Below are positions 1 through 11,689 of a stretch of 64,000 nt of DNA, one piece after another (the stretch's first letter is position 1; each line of letters begins with the position of its first letter). The notes beneath the pieces are model-generated. The model was not told where the DNA came from. It did no database searches and was given only the letters and a program-made list of their open reading frames with translations. Both the position numbers and the translations under genes were made by a program. Source of the DNA: Hyaloperonospora brassicae (taxonomy: Eukaryota > Oomycota > Peronosporomycetes > Peronosporales > Peronosporaceae); assembly GCA_947650285.1 (NCBI GenBank), contig CANTFL010000275.1, forward strand, positions 124,047 to 188,046, written 5' to 3'.

Positions 1-2499
1 GATTTCGAATCTACAGGCTCAGAGGTAGCAATGTAGTTTCGGAACAACAAAGACTTTTCAACGATCAATGCATCCCGAACAATGACAAGAACGAAGCCTT
101 GTAACGGTATGGCCCCGTTGCAGTTTGACGTATACATGAATGCCGATTCGAATGTATTCTTTCGAATTACATATTGACCAGTTTTTTTGCCACGGAAAGT
201 ATTCGGCTATAGATCGACAGCGCACTACTCATTGACTGTTATGGGCCATGATCCGAGCCAGCAACAACAATACAATCGAAGCTGCATACGCGCAAGAAGT
301 CAACATGCTTATGCGTAGTTTGATGTACGTACAGCCAGTGATAAAATACATCATCGAAATGTAAGCTGATTGATTACATGCCCTCTTTTTCCATCGTAAT
401 CGAACTTGCCTAGCTCAGTTGACTGCGCCCTGAACACGTTAGTCTGCCTGTGAGAGATTGGGGCAACTGATCTACACCGTACTCATTGTTGGTGATTTAG
501 ACAGTTGTCATTACAAAGCGAGAGGTGCCTCGTTACATGTTGCACTTTTGGTAAATTGGAAGAGTTGGAGATGATGCCGATCTCGCACGGGTCCTTGGTC
601 AACAATAAGACTAGCCGGCGATGTATCAGCACGCATGACATGCTGAGCATGAAACTTCAATCGTCGATACGATGTGTAGCGGAGAGTGCTGCCTGTATCG
701 GAAAAGAGATTCCATGTTGCGCCATATGTTGGACATGCTCTACCGTATTTCGATGTGTCGACCCCCAATCAATCTTCAGCTCGTGTATGGTCTTGGTTCG
801 ATCAATTTCATGAGATCACCTGTAAGTTCACGGATGCAACGGGGTTTCTACTTGGCTGTATCGTCATAAAATACTCTGCTATATAGTTTATACACTTACA
901 GCGGTGTGGGATGATCTGAGACACCGTTAGTGCATCATAAACGCCGTTGTCTGTCAATGTCCATTACGGCTGACTTGTGATGGCAACCACGCATAGGTTC
1001 GAGCAAATTGTATTAGGCACAATGCAACTGATACCACACTTAGGTACGTGTAAACTAAGGCATCATCACGCATCTTACTCAGGCTTCTGACTTTCACATG
1101 CCATGCTTGATAACAATAACAGGCTGTTAAACCGGCGAATATCAGCGGAAGTCATTTTTAAGGCAGAGGGAGATTTTACATACAAATTGATCAACACAAA
1201 AATAACATGGGACGCAAAGACAGACAAATTTGTATTCTATAAAGTTATTGTCACAATCGAATTGCTCAAATGTGTAATTTTCTCTGCCATCGAATCGAAA
1301 CATGCAAATCAAGTTTCTACATGTCATCTATGTAATATATGTAGGTTTTATCCCATTTCGGTTGATAAAGTCCCAGGACATTGGCTCGGAACACCTTTTA
1401 CACTACAATACCCGAATTTACACATTTGCATTTGACTGAAAGATCTTTCGGCCATTATTACACCACGCGAAAGTGGTGACGAGGCCTCGCGAATGGAGTT
1501 TGCGAACTACATTCCGCACAGCTGTATGTAGTGAGCATGGTGAAACAGTTTTCGGCTAGTCACGAACCATTGCAGCCGTTTCGTACTCGTAAATTGCTAG
1601 CATTTTGCTCCCCGTACTAGCCTGCCATCCTGACATCTCTTTCGTACTTAGTGCGCTGTGATCAACAGACTTGACCAAGTTACGGACGACAGCCACTCAC
1701 CATACTTTATATCTCACGACGTCTCAGCAGTGTAAATGAAAGTGCACGGGCTGGTAGAAATACTCATTTGTATTTATGATCCGCCTGTGATGGCATGCCA
1801 TCTGATGTAGCCAACGGGATCTCGCGACAAATCAAAGCTTTGCATACAAATATGGGATAGTCTCCATGATTGCATACGAATGCTTGATCGAGCAAAATCC
1901 GGCGTACTAGGACGTCAAATCTCATACTTTCTCGCTTCTGTTGACCGAAGTGTGCTTGCTTTAACTTTACGAATGCGACCGGGACGCCGGCGTGCCGTGG
2001 CGCACGACGTAACATTGATGTACAATGAGGGGCTCATAGTGCGACAAATGGTCGTCTGCAATCCACCTTCCGCATCATCAAAGCATCAATCTACACAGCA
2101 GGCCATACTTCAAGAATCGACCGCACATGCGTCAATGCGAGGACCACTGCGATCGAACTTGTTACTGTCGTCTTTTATAACAGCGTAGTCAATGATTTTG
2201 GTCGTGCGTTTTGCTACGTTGTGGTTCTCATCGAGTGATTTGAATCTGGCTGCGATGCGGCATGATATGCTGCCACTTTAAACACCGACTACTACGAATC
2301 GATTGTGTGCAAAGGGACGTGCCGGTACATTTGCTAGAGCGGTCCTATGTTTGCTTCTTGCTGCGACAAGTGAAAAAGAAATGTCATGCCCGTGCAAAGT
2401 AACACTTGTGTTGGCCCGATCGAGGCTAACGATAGGTCCATAATTTGCAATCAGTATGATAAATAACGTGCAGAACAAAAAGAGACGGCAAAAATAGGG
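1..2499. other. Gene-free stretch
   Basis: Several short open frames exist here, the longest about 110 codons. None starts convincingly, shows a domain, or keeps a coding character over its length. No LTR, terminal inverted repeat or tandem array was recognised. It is probably intergenic sequence or very old repeat debris. Confidence 0.5.
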
Positions 2500-3122
2500 A
2501 TGATCGCTTTGCAAACGCGATCGAAGGCATATCGTGCTCAAATATCGCATGAAAACTGCACCGTTTATTCGTCGCTACCTGATATTTTGCGCCCAACGTT
2601 TCGAGCGACTGGATTTTTCTTCTTCAAGTCCCCCAACTACTGCATCGTTCGGGCTTTCTCGCAGCCTCGAGAAGCGAGTCCGCGGGTAGGGTTGTCGAGC
2701 ATCCGGCTTTTATCGCCACGCGCTTCCCGCTGCGACGTCCCCCGACACGACTCGCGTCGCTTTTGCAGTACGGCTTCGAATCTCGACGTTTGTTCGCTCG
2801 AGAGGCCGATTACTCGATCCATTCCCGCGGGTTCGTCAAAGTATCACGAACATGTGGTTCGAGCCGCCCGCTGTGGCCAATGTGGCTAACGGCGCGTGAA
2901 AAAACAGTGGAGATGGGCAGTCTGCTCTTTGCACTGGCGAGTGAGCTCCAACAGAGCTCCAACAGAGCTCTCAACACGTCGACGCCGCTCCCGATCAGTT
3001 TCGCAGAACGTCGTGCGCGTGTGCCTGCAGCTCTCAGTCAGCTGATCGGAGCGTATGTACGGACGAACGAAGCAATCGACTTGCAATACGGGTGGGGCGA
3101 CCGACGTCTTGCGCCCCACGCA
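2500..3122. other. GC-rich region upstream of the NLP gene
   Basis: The base composition becomes GC-rich here and stays so through the NLP gene. At about 2941-2968 a 12-base unit (gagctccaacag) is repeated in tandem two to three times. Open frames on both strands overlap each other and look like by-products of GC richness. Upstream regulatory sequence for the NLP gene is the likeliest content. Confidence 0.4.
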
Positions 3123-3139
3123 ATTCATTTGACAATTTT
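3123..3139 (+). promoter_or_regulatory. Oomycete INR/FPR-like core promoter of the NLP gene
   Basis: The bases from 3124 (ttcatttgacaatttt) match about 13 of 16 positions of the oomycete initiator plus flanking promoter region consensus (GCTCATTYYNCAWTTT, recalled from the literature). The match ends about 30 bases before the ATG at 3169, the usual spacing for short oomycete 5' leaders. This supports the chosen start and implies a very short 5' UTR. Confidence 0.6.
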
Positions 3140-3168
3140 CGCTCGAGGATTCGCGGCGAGACTCAGCG

Positions 3169-4053
3169 ATGCAGACTCGCACCGTCGTGTCGACCACTTT
3201 GATAGCAGTAACAGCAGCAGCAGCAGCAGCCGGTGGGATCCACGCCAAAGACGGCACAAACGGCACACTGACGTTTGAGTCCCCTGTGCTGACGGCCTAT
3301 GTCTCGACCGTATATTCGACGCCCACTCGAAAGTCGAGCTTGGAGCTGTGGACGCCCAAATGGATCAAACACCACCTCGTGCAGCCCTTCCCCGAGCCCG
3401 AGCCAACGTCGGTCTCTGATTGCGCGAGTGTCATGTTCAAGCCGCAGCTCCACGTCGTGCGCGGATGCCACCCGTATCCTGCAGTCAACGAAGTGGGGGA
3501 AACTGGCAGCGGTCTGAAACCAACGGGACGCCCTGATGGCCAATGCAAGGGATCGGGGTACGGGTCTCAAATCTACGGGCGTTCCGTGCGGTACCGGGGC
3601 AAGTGGGCCATCATGTACGCGTGGTACTTCCCGAAAGACAATGCGGACCATAAACGTCACGACTGGGAGCACGTTATCGTGTGGATCGACAATCCGGCCG
3701 CCGGGAACCCAGAGGTGCTGGCTGTCACGCCGTCGTGCGGAAAATCTGCCTACTTGCGGAAGGTCCCGCCTGGCCCTGAATACATGAGTGGAGAAAGTGT
3801 CAAACTCAGCTACGGAGCGGATATCAAGGACGATTACCGGCTCAAGTTCACAACGGAGACTGGCGAGCACCAGTCACTGATCATGTGGGAGCAGCTGCCG
3901 GAAGACGCCCGCCGAGCTTTTAACGGCATTCTCTGGAGCAACGTCATGATGCCTCTAAACGATGCATGGTTTATGTCCGAGTTGAAGCGGGCCTGGCCTT
4001 TTGGAAAATGGAAAAAGGGTCTAGTGAACGCTACGAGTGGCACTGCATCCTAA
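3169..4053 (+). CDS. Secreted NLP (necrosis- and ethylene-inducing peptide 1-like protein), type 1
   Basis: A single 294-residue frame starting at ATG. Residues 1-26 form a signal peptide with an alanine-rich core and likely cleavage after IHA. The NPP1 domain fills roughly 35-290. Visible family features are the type 1 cysteine pair (C100 in RGCHPYPAV and C126), the AIMY motif at 147-150 leading into WYFPKD, and HDWE at 164-167. NLPs act in the plant apoplast: cytolytic members bind sphingolipids of the outer plasma membrane, and the AIMY-containing segment is a known immune pattern. The canonical GHRHDWE reads HKRHDWE here, so the first histidine, a metal ligand in the solved structure, is a lysine. 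The loop between the PKD aspartate and this motif also looks about three residues short. A non-cytolytic NLP, as described in biotrophic downy mildews, is therefore plausible. The GC-rich island continues around it; no neighbour is functionally linked. Confidence 0.95.
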   Translation: MQTRTVVSTTLIAVTAAAAAAGGIHAKDGTNGTLTFESPVLTAYVSTVYSTPTRKSSLELWTPKWIKHHLVQPFPEPEPTSVSDCASVMFKPQLHVVRGCHPYPAVNEVGETGSGLKPTGRPDGQCKGSGYGSQIYGRSVRYRGKWAIMYAWYFPKDNADHKRHDWEHVIVWIDNPAAGNPEVLAVTPSCGKSAYLRKVPPGPEYMSGESVKLSYGADIKDDYRLKFTTETGEHQSLIMWEQLPEDARRAFNGILWSNVMMPLNDAWFMSELKRAWPFGKWKKGLVNATSGTAS

Positions 4054-6200
4054 GGCCACGGCCGCCCTTGCCTGGTGGTCGCGCTTGCTGCGCGATTACA
4101 GGTCCATAGCACTTTTAGTATCGCGTGGATGGCTGAGCTGGTAGTCATCGGATGACTGAATTACCCGCTTTTGCAACACAGTAGCTGCCGGAATCGACTT
4201 ATCTGTTGGTCTTGAGTAGTAGTGACTTTCTTCTGACCTGTCGTGCGGCGACGATGAGGATGACTTGCGGCCGACGGCAGGACAAGACATGGAGCAAGGA
4301 GGAGTTGCTGGCCAAGTACGAAGTCGATCCATGTTAACGATGCGCTCACGCTTTCATGCGTTTGTGAGTCTGTCGACTCTCGCACGGTCACTGTTAATAA
4401 GTGTTCCCAGTCCTCACGTACGGAGTTCGTGCTTGGTAGGCACAAACAGCTTCCTCTTACGTCAATATAACTTGATCGTTCTCAAGCCTATGAATCAAGC
4501 AGTACGTAGACCTCGATAGGGCGAGCGTCACACATGTCGCCTAGACTCCTCTTCATATGTTCTTGCGACCTCTAATTTGCTAGAACGATTGCTGCCTTTG
4601 CTTATATGCACCTGTGAGGCAAATGGTAAGATAGATGTACACTGAGTGAACGTGGGTTATCATTGCGGAGGCACAAACCGCGGGCATGCGATACGAAAAG
4701 GTACTAGCGACAGCAGCTTGTCCCGAGCAAGCAAGCGGTCCACTGCTGCTTTTTCTTTGCTGAAACTCTGTCGTAGAGGCGCGTGTCAAAGGTCCACGGA
4801 CGACCGTTCTATGGCGAGTTGGTGCAAGTGCACACCGTACAGGACAAGTAAAAGATCAACCGAAAAGTGAACACATCCGACCACGAAGTCAGGCGCAAGG
4901 AAACCCGCTCAGAAGTAATGGAAGTTTTCAAGGTGAAGTGGAAGGGGGTTCAATCATTTCAGACCAGCGAGCCCGCTCTCTTGATTTCTGGTACTCGTCG
5001 GTGTCCCATCGGACGTGCGATTGGCGGCGGCTTTTGCAAGGCATCCGGTGCGTAGTTCCACTCTGCGGCGGAGCACATGCTTCCTGTATAGACTACCCTT
5101 GCGACCACTCTTTTCGTTTGCGCGGATGCATTCGGAAAGAAGCTGTGGCGTTTGAGCTGCGCTGTTGCATCGATACGTTGCTGAGGCAATGGCCCATGGA
5201 GTGGCCGTTGCTGCTACTACATGGCCGTTGCCTGAGTTGATTGTGAGGTCTGCGTTTGGTTGAGACTGGTTTCGGTGTCCCATTTGGTCCTGCAGCCTAC
5301 GTGCGGATCGTTTAAAGTTGACCGCATGCAGTTCAGTTTGCTTGAAGCTGCGACACACGCCACTAAACAAATGGCTTTGGTCATCAGGACCTGGTCAAAC
5401 GCCGGTCAAGTTGAAGTCTTTGCATGCGCTTCGCGACACTCGTGCGTTTCCACTTCGATTCCTGGAATGCACATGTTCTCGCCACCACAATGGCCCGCGC
5501 TTTTGCTCGCTGGCCAACGTGGCGCTGTAAATCCTTCTTTTACATACCAAGTGTCAAGCGGCGTTGGTGTCGACGACGCTCTTCACTTAGGCGCGTCGCA
5601 CTTCCTGCACCATGCCGAAGCTCCCTTGCTCGGGCACAAGCTGTGTCGTCTTATCCCATAGTGACCGTCACGCCAGCTTGCGTTCTACTGACACGTCTCC
5701 TCGGCGGACTTGTAGCACCGTGATCTCTTTAATGGTGAACGCGAGACGTACATTGCCTCCAGTATCTTCTGCATCCTTATGGACAACAAGCCGAGCCAAG
5801 CGTTAGGTGAAAGCCCCTTGGAGAGCTAAGGGGCTTTCACCAGTGACAGTCCCTGTCACCAACTTCGTTTACACATTAAAGCAAAGGTACAAGTCCTGTG
5901 TATGACCACTTTGCGCACTCGCAGTTTGGTACGACGTCTCTACAATGACGCGAAAGACTCGAGTCGAGTCGACCCAAGTGGATAGTCATGAAAGAGTGAG
6001 ATATGCCAGTTACGCTTAGCTGCCTGGTCAGAATACCCTTCCAGCACGAGGCAGAGAGGCTTTACCCACTGCGGCTGAAGCCTTTTTCTCGTGTGGCTGA
6101 CGGTACAATCGCGCACATGCACGCGGCAACAACTCCTTCGAAGAAGTCACTACTTCATGACGTTCCTTCCCCGACAAAACTTGACGCGCTGAGGAAGGCC
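4054..6200. other. Intergenic region between NLP and the HECT upstream region
   Basis: About 2.1 kb with overlapping short frames on both strands, none recognisable. The only notable structure is the pair of hairpins near 5806-5859, listed separately. It presumably holds the 3' end of the NLP transcript unit and anonymous spacer. Confidence 0.45.
5806..5859. repeat. Two adjacent inverted repeats (hairpins)
   Basis: A perfect 14-base inverted repeat (ggtgaaagcccctt at 5806-5819, its complement at 5828-5841) encloses an 8-base loop. It is followed directly by a 7-base inverted repeat (gtgacag at 5843-5849, ctgtcac at 5853-5859). No open frame or transposon end adjoins them. They may be the remnant of a small inverted-repeat element or a structured RNA end; the function is unknown. 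Confidence 0.6.
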
Positions 6201-7281
6201 TCAATCGTCAATCGAGCTTTTCAATGAACGCCAGTGTCGAGCTGACCTGAGGATAAGCATCTGGCGCTGCAGCAACGGATTCCAGAAAGCACATGTTCGT
6301 GGCACGAAAAGGACCAGCGCTCGGATTGCCAGATTTGTTGAAGGAGGGGGGCGGGTCTGGGTAGAGGTCGGTCGGTAGGTCGTCGCCCTATGCATCCTGC
6401 AGGCAGAACTTGGATGTGAACGCGTTGCTGCGAGGAGTGTGGAAAGCGCTGGGCCTTTACCTACTGGAACATGCACCGCACGCACGCTCGAGCCACAACA
6501 GAGGAGTAGACCCACTCGCTCCTTTGACCAGAGCTCCGGTTTCACGACACGATTCTGCTCGACATGCGCTCGGACGAGTCGTGAGGTCTCTGCTTGAACC
6601 CGTTCGTTGTTGTGGTCCATCCCGAGAGTCCCTCCCACCCACGACCCAACCGTTCCAACGGCCCCGTCCTGCCCTCTCCTTTGCAATGCACCGCCCGCTC
6701 GCTCGGAAACTTCTGCACGAGTCAGCAAGTCGAGTCAACAGTCAGTCAGTCAGTCAGAGTCGACCGATAGACCGACAGACCGATAGGCCGTCAAATCATT
6801 CCAAAGGACCGACCGCAGGTGCCGCGATCGCCCACTTGTTGTCGCCGTCTGTCTCGTCACACGATCATCGCCCGCCTGGCGCAAAGAAGAAGAAGAGGAG
6901 GAGGAGGAAAGGGGCAAAGGCCGTCGCGTTTCGCAGACGGCTCTCGTCACCGGTCGCGGTTTTCTACGCCCAGCAGCAGGTGCGTCGACCGTCCAGATGG
7001 CCCCTGAGCCGCGGGACGTTTCTCCGGATAACCACAGCGACAACACGACGGGTGCCGTCGTCAAAGAGCCAAAGAGCCCGCGAGTCCGTCCCGTCCGATC
7101 GTCAGCTGGTCGCGCGACGACAGAGCCGAAGCCACAGGCGGCGAAGGAGGAGGAGGAGGAGGAGGAGGGGAAAACCACTTGGCCGGTCCCATGACACGTT
7201 ACGCTCTGACGTGTGGACAGCGGCCGACCGTCTGGCGCCTGAGCTCGCACACAGCGTCGAACGCGGTCTCATTCGCAAAGG
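6201..7281. other. GC-rich leader region of the HECT gene with simple repeats
   Basis: Purine-rich simple repeats lie at about 6884-6910 (GAA/GGA) and 7141-7170 (GGA), with gtca repeats near 6738-6757 and gaccgata-type repeats near 6765-6787. Open frames translate into arginine/serine low-complexity protein and overlap on both strands, so none is called. At 7268-7274 an INR-like ctcattc lies only 8 bases before the HECT ATG. That is weak promoter evidence because it lacks a clear flanking match. Confidence 0.4.
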
Positions 7282-9497
7282 ATGGAGTCGGACGGGTCCA
7301 TGCACGTGCTGCTCCCCATGGTGTCGCTCATGCTGCTGCTCGTGTTCGCCGGCGGGCTGTGGTTCCTCCGCACGCGCAATCAACTGCGAGGGGCGTCGCA
7401 GTCGTTCTTGGCCAGGTATGTAGCAGGAGCAGTAGTTGCAGTAGCAGCAGTTGCAGTAGCAGTAGCAGTAGTAGTAGTTGGAGTAGTTGGAGTAGTTGCA
7501 GTAGTTGCAGTAGTAGTAGTCGGTTGGCCTTTGACTGGGCCGCGACGGTCGCTCGCTCGCTCGGGGTATGGCCGACGGACGCTGTTTTCTTGTCCAGGAC
7601 ACGTTTCACTCACTGACGAATGGATTGGGGTTGTTGTTGTTGCTATTGTTGTTGCTGGTGCTGTTGCTGCTGCTGTAGGATGCTGTTGCAGGAGCAAGAG
7701 ACGGTCACGCGCCTCGACCTCGAGCGAGGCGAAGCGCTGGCCGAGCGCTGGAAGTGCTACGTGTGCGAGTTCAGCAACGCCGTGGACCGGCCCACGTGTC
7801 TGCTCTGTGGCACGAAGAACGTGAAGCCCCGTCGGTGCTCGGACAAAGACGACCTGCCCGGCCGCAAGCTGTCGATCGCCGGGCGCGAAGAGCGTACGAG
7901 CTCTGCGGGGTCCGTGACCATGTTGACGAGGCCGTCGTTCTCGACCCAGCGGGGGTCCGTGCTCAGTGGCAGCCGGAGACCGTCGCTGAGGCCGCTGCGG
8001 CTGTCGACGCTCAACTCGCGACAGAAGTACGCGCGACGACGGAAAGAGTGGGTGCGCTGCGTCGGCGAGAGCGGCGGGTCGGCCTTTTGGACGCGAGCAG
8101 ACGTGGCCGCGTCGTCGAGGCGGTTTACGGGCGCGCAGCATAGCGTCGGCCCGAGCGTGAGAGGCCACCGACGCGTGTCGGTGGGCTTTGTCTCGCGCAT
8201 GGTGCGTCGGTCGTCCATCATGGGCGACACGGGACGCCTCACGTTTGCCGACGCGTCGCAGCTCGATGCTGCCGAGACCATGAGCGGGTACAAACTCACG
8301 GCCCGGGAGCTGGAGCTGCTGGATCGCGTCTCGAGGCTGCCGTTCCCGAGAAAGTACACGTGGTTTCTCGAGCGCATGGGCGCGCTGTTGAGGCCGTGGG
8401 AAGAAGGGCGCATCAAGTTACGGGTGCAGCGAGAGCACATTCTCGTGGAAAGTATGGAGCAGTTGCTGGGGATTCAGCCAGAGCACATTCACTTTCCACT
8501 TCGAATCGAGTTTATAGGCGAGGCCGGAATCGACGCGGGCGGTCTGCAACGCGAGTGGTTTTCCATCTTGTTTGGTCGACTGCTGGACGACGACCTCGGG
8601 CTCTTTATGACGTGCCATCGCCACACACAGGCAGTGGCGATCAACCCGCACTCGGAAGACTGCACGGCGGACCATCTGCTGTACTTTCGAGGGATCGGAC
8701 GGCTACTTGGCCGTGCGCTGCTCGAAGGACAGACGATGCAGGCGAAACTGTGTCTACCGATTTTGAAACACTTTCTCGGCACGCCAATTACGTTCTCGGA
8801 TCTGCAGTACGTCGACCCTGAAGTGTACACGAGCATGGTCTGGATCCGCGATAATGACGGCGTAGACGCTCTAGATCTCACGTTCAGTGTGACTGAGTTG
8901 CGAGCAGATGACGAAGTGGTGACCGTGGACCTGGTCCCAGACGGACACGACGTGGCTGTGACGGATGCTAACAAGACGGAGTTCCTGCACCTCAAGTTGC
9001 GGTATCTCATGTTGGATCGGTACGCACCGCAGTTGCAGGCGCTGTCGCTCGGGTTGTTTGAGGTGATACCACAAGAGGCTCTGCTGGCCTTCGACTACCA
9101 AGAGCTGGAGCTTGTGCTATGTGGACTGCCCGACATTAACGTGGCCGATTGGAAGCGCAATACAGTGGTCGCCCCAGGTTTCAGTGACGCCTTGAGGGTC
9201 GTTGACTGGTTTTGGGAGGTAATCGACGACTTTACGGACGACGAGCGAGCCCGATTCTTGCAGTTTTCAACCGGCTCGTCTCGCGTACCCGTGCAGGGAT
9301 TCAAGGGACTAACGAGCTACGATGGCCGAATCTGTTTATATTCGCTGCGACCGCTGTTAGGACAGACGCGCGGCTTTCCTAAGGTGCACACGTGTTTTAA
9401 TCGCGTTGAGCTGCCCTTGTATGAAAGCAAAGTTGATATGGAGGTAGCTCTGTATGCTGTGCTCGATATGGAGTGGACTGAGTTTAGCGAGGAATGA
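7282..9497 (+). CDS. Membrane-anchored RanBP2-type zinc finger / HECT E3 ubiquitin ligase (two exons, spliced)
   Basis: Exon 1 is 7282-7415 and exon 2 is 7679-9497, giving about 650 residues. The donor is CCAG/GTATGT and the acceptor CTGTAG/GATG. The joined codon (AG+G) keeps frame, whereas the next AG downstream would not. Residues 8-29 form a hydrophobic membrane segment or signal anchor. Residues 67-92 are a RanBP2-type zinc finger with C71, C74, C85 and C88, a fold that often binds ubiquitin. The HECT domain fills about 318-648, with its N-lobe starting at the GEAGIDAGGLQREWF stretch. The catalytic cysteine is C617 (HTCFNRVELPLY context), the thioester acceptor from E2. The C-terminal end after the cysteine has normal length. 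The enzyme would transfer ubiquitin to substrates from an endomembrane location; the substrate cannot be inferred. A single-exon start at 7620 would give a cysteine-only N-terminus and is rejected. Confidence 0.9.
7416..7678 (+). other. Intron of the HECT gene with trinucleotide repeats
   Basis: A 263-base GT-AG intron. Its 5' half is an imperfect gta/gca triplet array (about 7420-7520). Its 3' half is a T-rich TTG/CTG triplet array (about 7629-7676) that serves as the pyrimidine-rich tract. A branch-like ctgac lies near 7611-7615. Both arrays are open in one frame, which creates misleading valine-rich and cysteine-rich translations. Confidence 0.75.
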
Positions 9498-11689
9498 AGC
9501 AGTCGCGTGGTGAATAGCGTGTTGGGTGATGAGCATCGGAGTACAATATTTAATGCGACGGTATTGAAATGACTGGCTTTGGTCGAGTTTTGTTATCACG
9601 TCGCATTGCTGCTGCACATGTACACGTGGTCTACGAAATCTTAAACCACAGACGCATTACCGTGCGCTGCTAACCACTGACAGGCAAACACATGACGGTG
9701 TAGTGAAGTTTTTGAGCGAAACCAATAAACTAATAATCGCTTGTATTGCTAATGTAAATGAAATAGGTGTACGATGAAGTGCAAAAAATAATACCACATA
9801 CTGCAGCCTTACAAAGTTACCGTTAGGTGGTCGCTTGGTGCAATAAGCAGTAAGTTGATCGATAAGGTGACAATTGTCGTAGCGAGCCCCGCCATCGACG
9901 GAAAGCACCGGGTCTCAAACGGAGGATTATTTGACAGATCAACCCAGATAGCAGATGAAAGATCGCCACTATACCGCACATTATGCTTGAGGCCGTAAGC
10001 ACATTACAACAAATTCCACTCCACGATCTTCGCGTACCTAATTGACAAAACATATTTCTTAAGTTGGTTCGGGGCTTTTTACATTCCCTATTTCTAATTA
10101 TTTCAAATCAAGGACTTTATGGTTCTTATCAGCGCCTTCTAAGCGAAAAAGAGCCCGCCGCATGACAATGTCCTAAATTTACGTGCAAAGTCGTATTTAG
10201 TCGAGCAGAGAGAGGAAAACAAACTAGTCTATTTATCCTTAATGGGTTGCAATATGTCTGGTAATCTCAAATCTAGTTAGCGACACCAATTCCTCTTGCG
10301 GATCATGTAATATTATACGGGCCTTGTCACCGTATGAACGGCTTTCGTTTTTTCTTCGAGCTTGATCCAGCAAACCAGCAGGCGTGAACCCTGTACATTT
10401 CGTTTCAGAGCTTCAAGACTTATGCGTAGCATCAGCGCGGAATTTCCGCATGACCGATCCCAATATTCCTCGACGCTGCTGGCGATCGAAGCGCGTTCCT
10501 GTATAAGCGTGACTCTAGTTCGTTGGGTCTACAAACAGAAAATGTCTACGCTGCTCAATCCGCCACAATCCCTTCCATTTGGCAGCGTAGTCTTTTAATT
10601 CGCCGGGATGATCCCGGCTGAGATGTTCGGTAACCACATTTGATTGCTCCGGCCGCCCTCGGTTGATGCTATGCGCAAGACAGCTGTGTAGTCGGTGTAG
10701 GGTCCACGCTTGACCTGCCTAGTAACAAATAAGCTTTTGCCAACAGGCTCGGGCCTGGGCACATGGACAGGGCCAAGTATCTCGAAAAGTGGAGCTAGTG
10801 CGCCTCTATGTCTTTTCAAATGCTGGAACGATTGTTTCTTGAATGCCAAAAGATCATGTCTATTACCGATGGAGACGGACACCTTCCAGGGCAAACCATG
10901 GAGTCGTAATGACTATGTCATCGGCGAGCTGTTATTCTCGTGTCGTTGGCAGTTGGCCGCCGTCCGCTGATCTGCTATAATATCCGCAGCCACCATCCAA
11001 TGCATGCCAATGCTTGCTTGTCCCAAGTCTATGACACCCGGCTGACCGCACCATAGTGTGGACATTACCTTTGAACGCGGCCTGTCGACATATGCTCCCG
11101 GGCGTGGATATGAGCCAGAGACGGTGAGTTTCTCAGTAGAAGATGATTTCCGACTAAAAGCTGCGCGTCGATGGCCTCCTAGCACATGCGGCAACTGACA
11201 CGCCTCCTCCGTAAAAGCCGTCGGGTTGCCGTGTACGAAAGCCTAGAATCAGTCAAGTATGTAGGTATAAATTGTAGAAACTTGCTGCATGATGATGTAC
11301 AATTCCTGCCGACCCATCATCCTTCTAGCCGTTGGAGACGACACGGTACAGACTGCTTGACAAGGCGAAGTCATTTCAAACGGCGCAAATGCTGCATCGT
11401 GCCATATGAACGTTGCTCGTTTCCGATAAAATTTATTGAACGATTATTGTGTACAGGACAACGTGACCGATAGTAACCCATGTGACTATACTGTCGATGG
11501 CGTCATGCTATGATGGTAGCTTTCTTCATTGTGAGGCTCTCTGAGTCGACATGATCGACGTGCATCATACACCATATGTATGCTAGTGCATGCCCGTGGT
11601 TCAACACGCTTTCTGTGCCTGCATCCCCATGGTTAAGTCGGCAAGAAGGCATTGCTGATCCATGTTCCAGCACAGATTCACATGCAACA
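9498..11689. other. Gene-free stretch after the HECT gene
   Basis: Moderate base composition, with short frames only. The longest (about 10595-10894, minus, 99 codons) shows no secure domain. No repeat or terminal structure was recognised. The first few hundred bases presumably hold the 3' UTR of the HECT transcript. Confidence 0.45.

Noticed and set aside
3163..3870. 235-codon frame on the minus strand opposite the NLP gene
   Set aside because: It is an antisense shadow of a well-supported gene with GC-rich codons; no domain, and no independent evidence.
4867..5055. Possible chromodomain-like EVFKVKWKG motif
   Set aside because: A nine-residue resemblance in a 62-codon frame without the flanking aromatic residues or other retroelement sequence; likely chance.
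6410..7423. 337-codon plus-strand frame upstream of and overlapping the HECT gene
   Set aside because: The translation is arginine/serine low complexity generated by GGA and GAA repeats. Opposing frames of similar length exist, and it overlaps exon 1 in another frame.
7620..7678. Single-exon start of the HECT gene at 7620
   Set aside because: It would add a poly-cysteine N-terminus encoded by TTG/CTG repeats. The spliced model has consensus splice sites, an in-phase junction and a sensible membrane segment.
7380..8168. 262-codon minus-strand frame opposite the HECT gene
   Set aside because: Threonine-rich translation of the intronic triplet array plus antisense of exon 2; no independent support.
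10595..10894. Possible integrase-like segment on the minus strand
   Set aside because: A vague LGPVHVP...TDYTAV resemblance only. No zinc region, no catalytic residues and no LTRs nearby.
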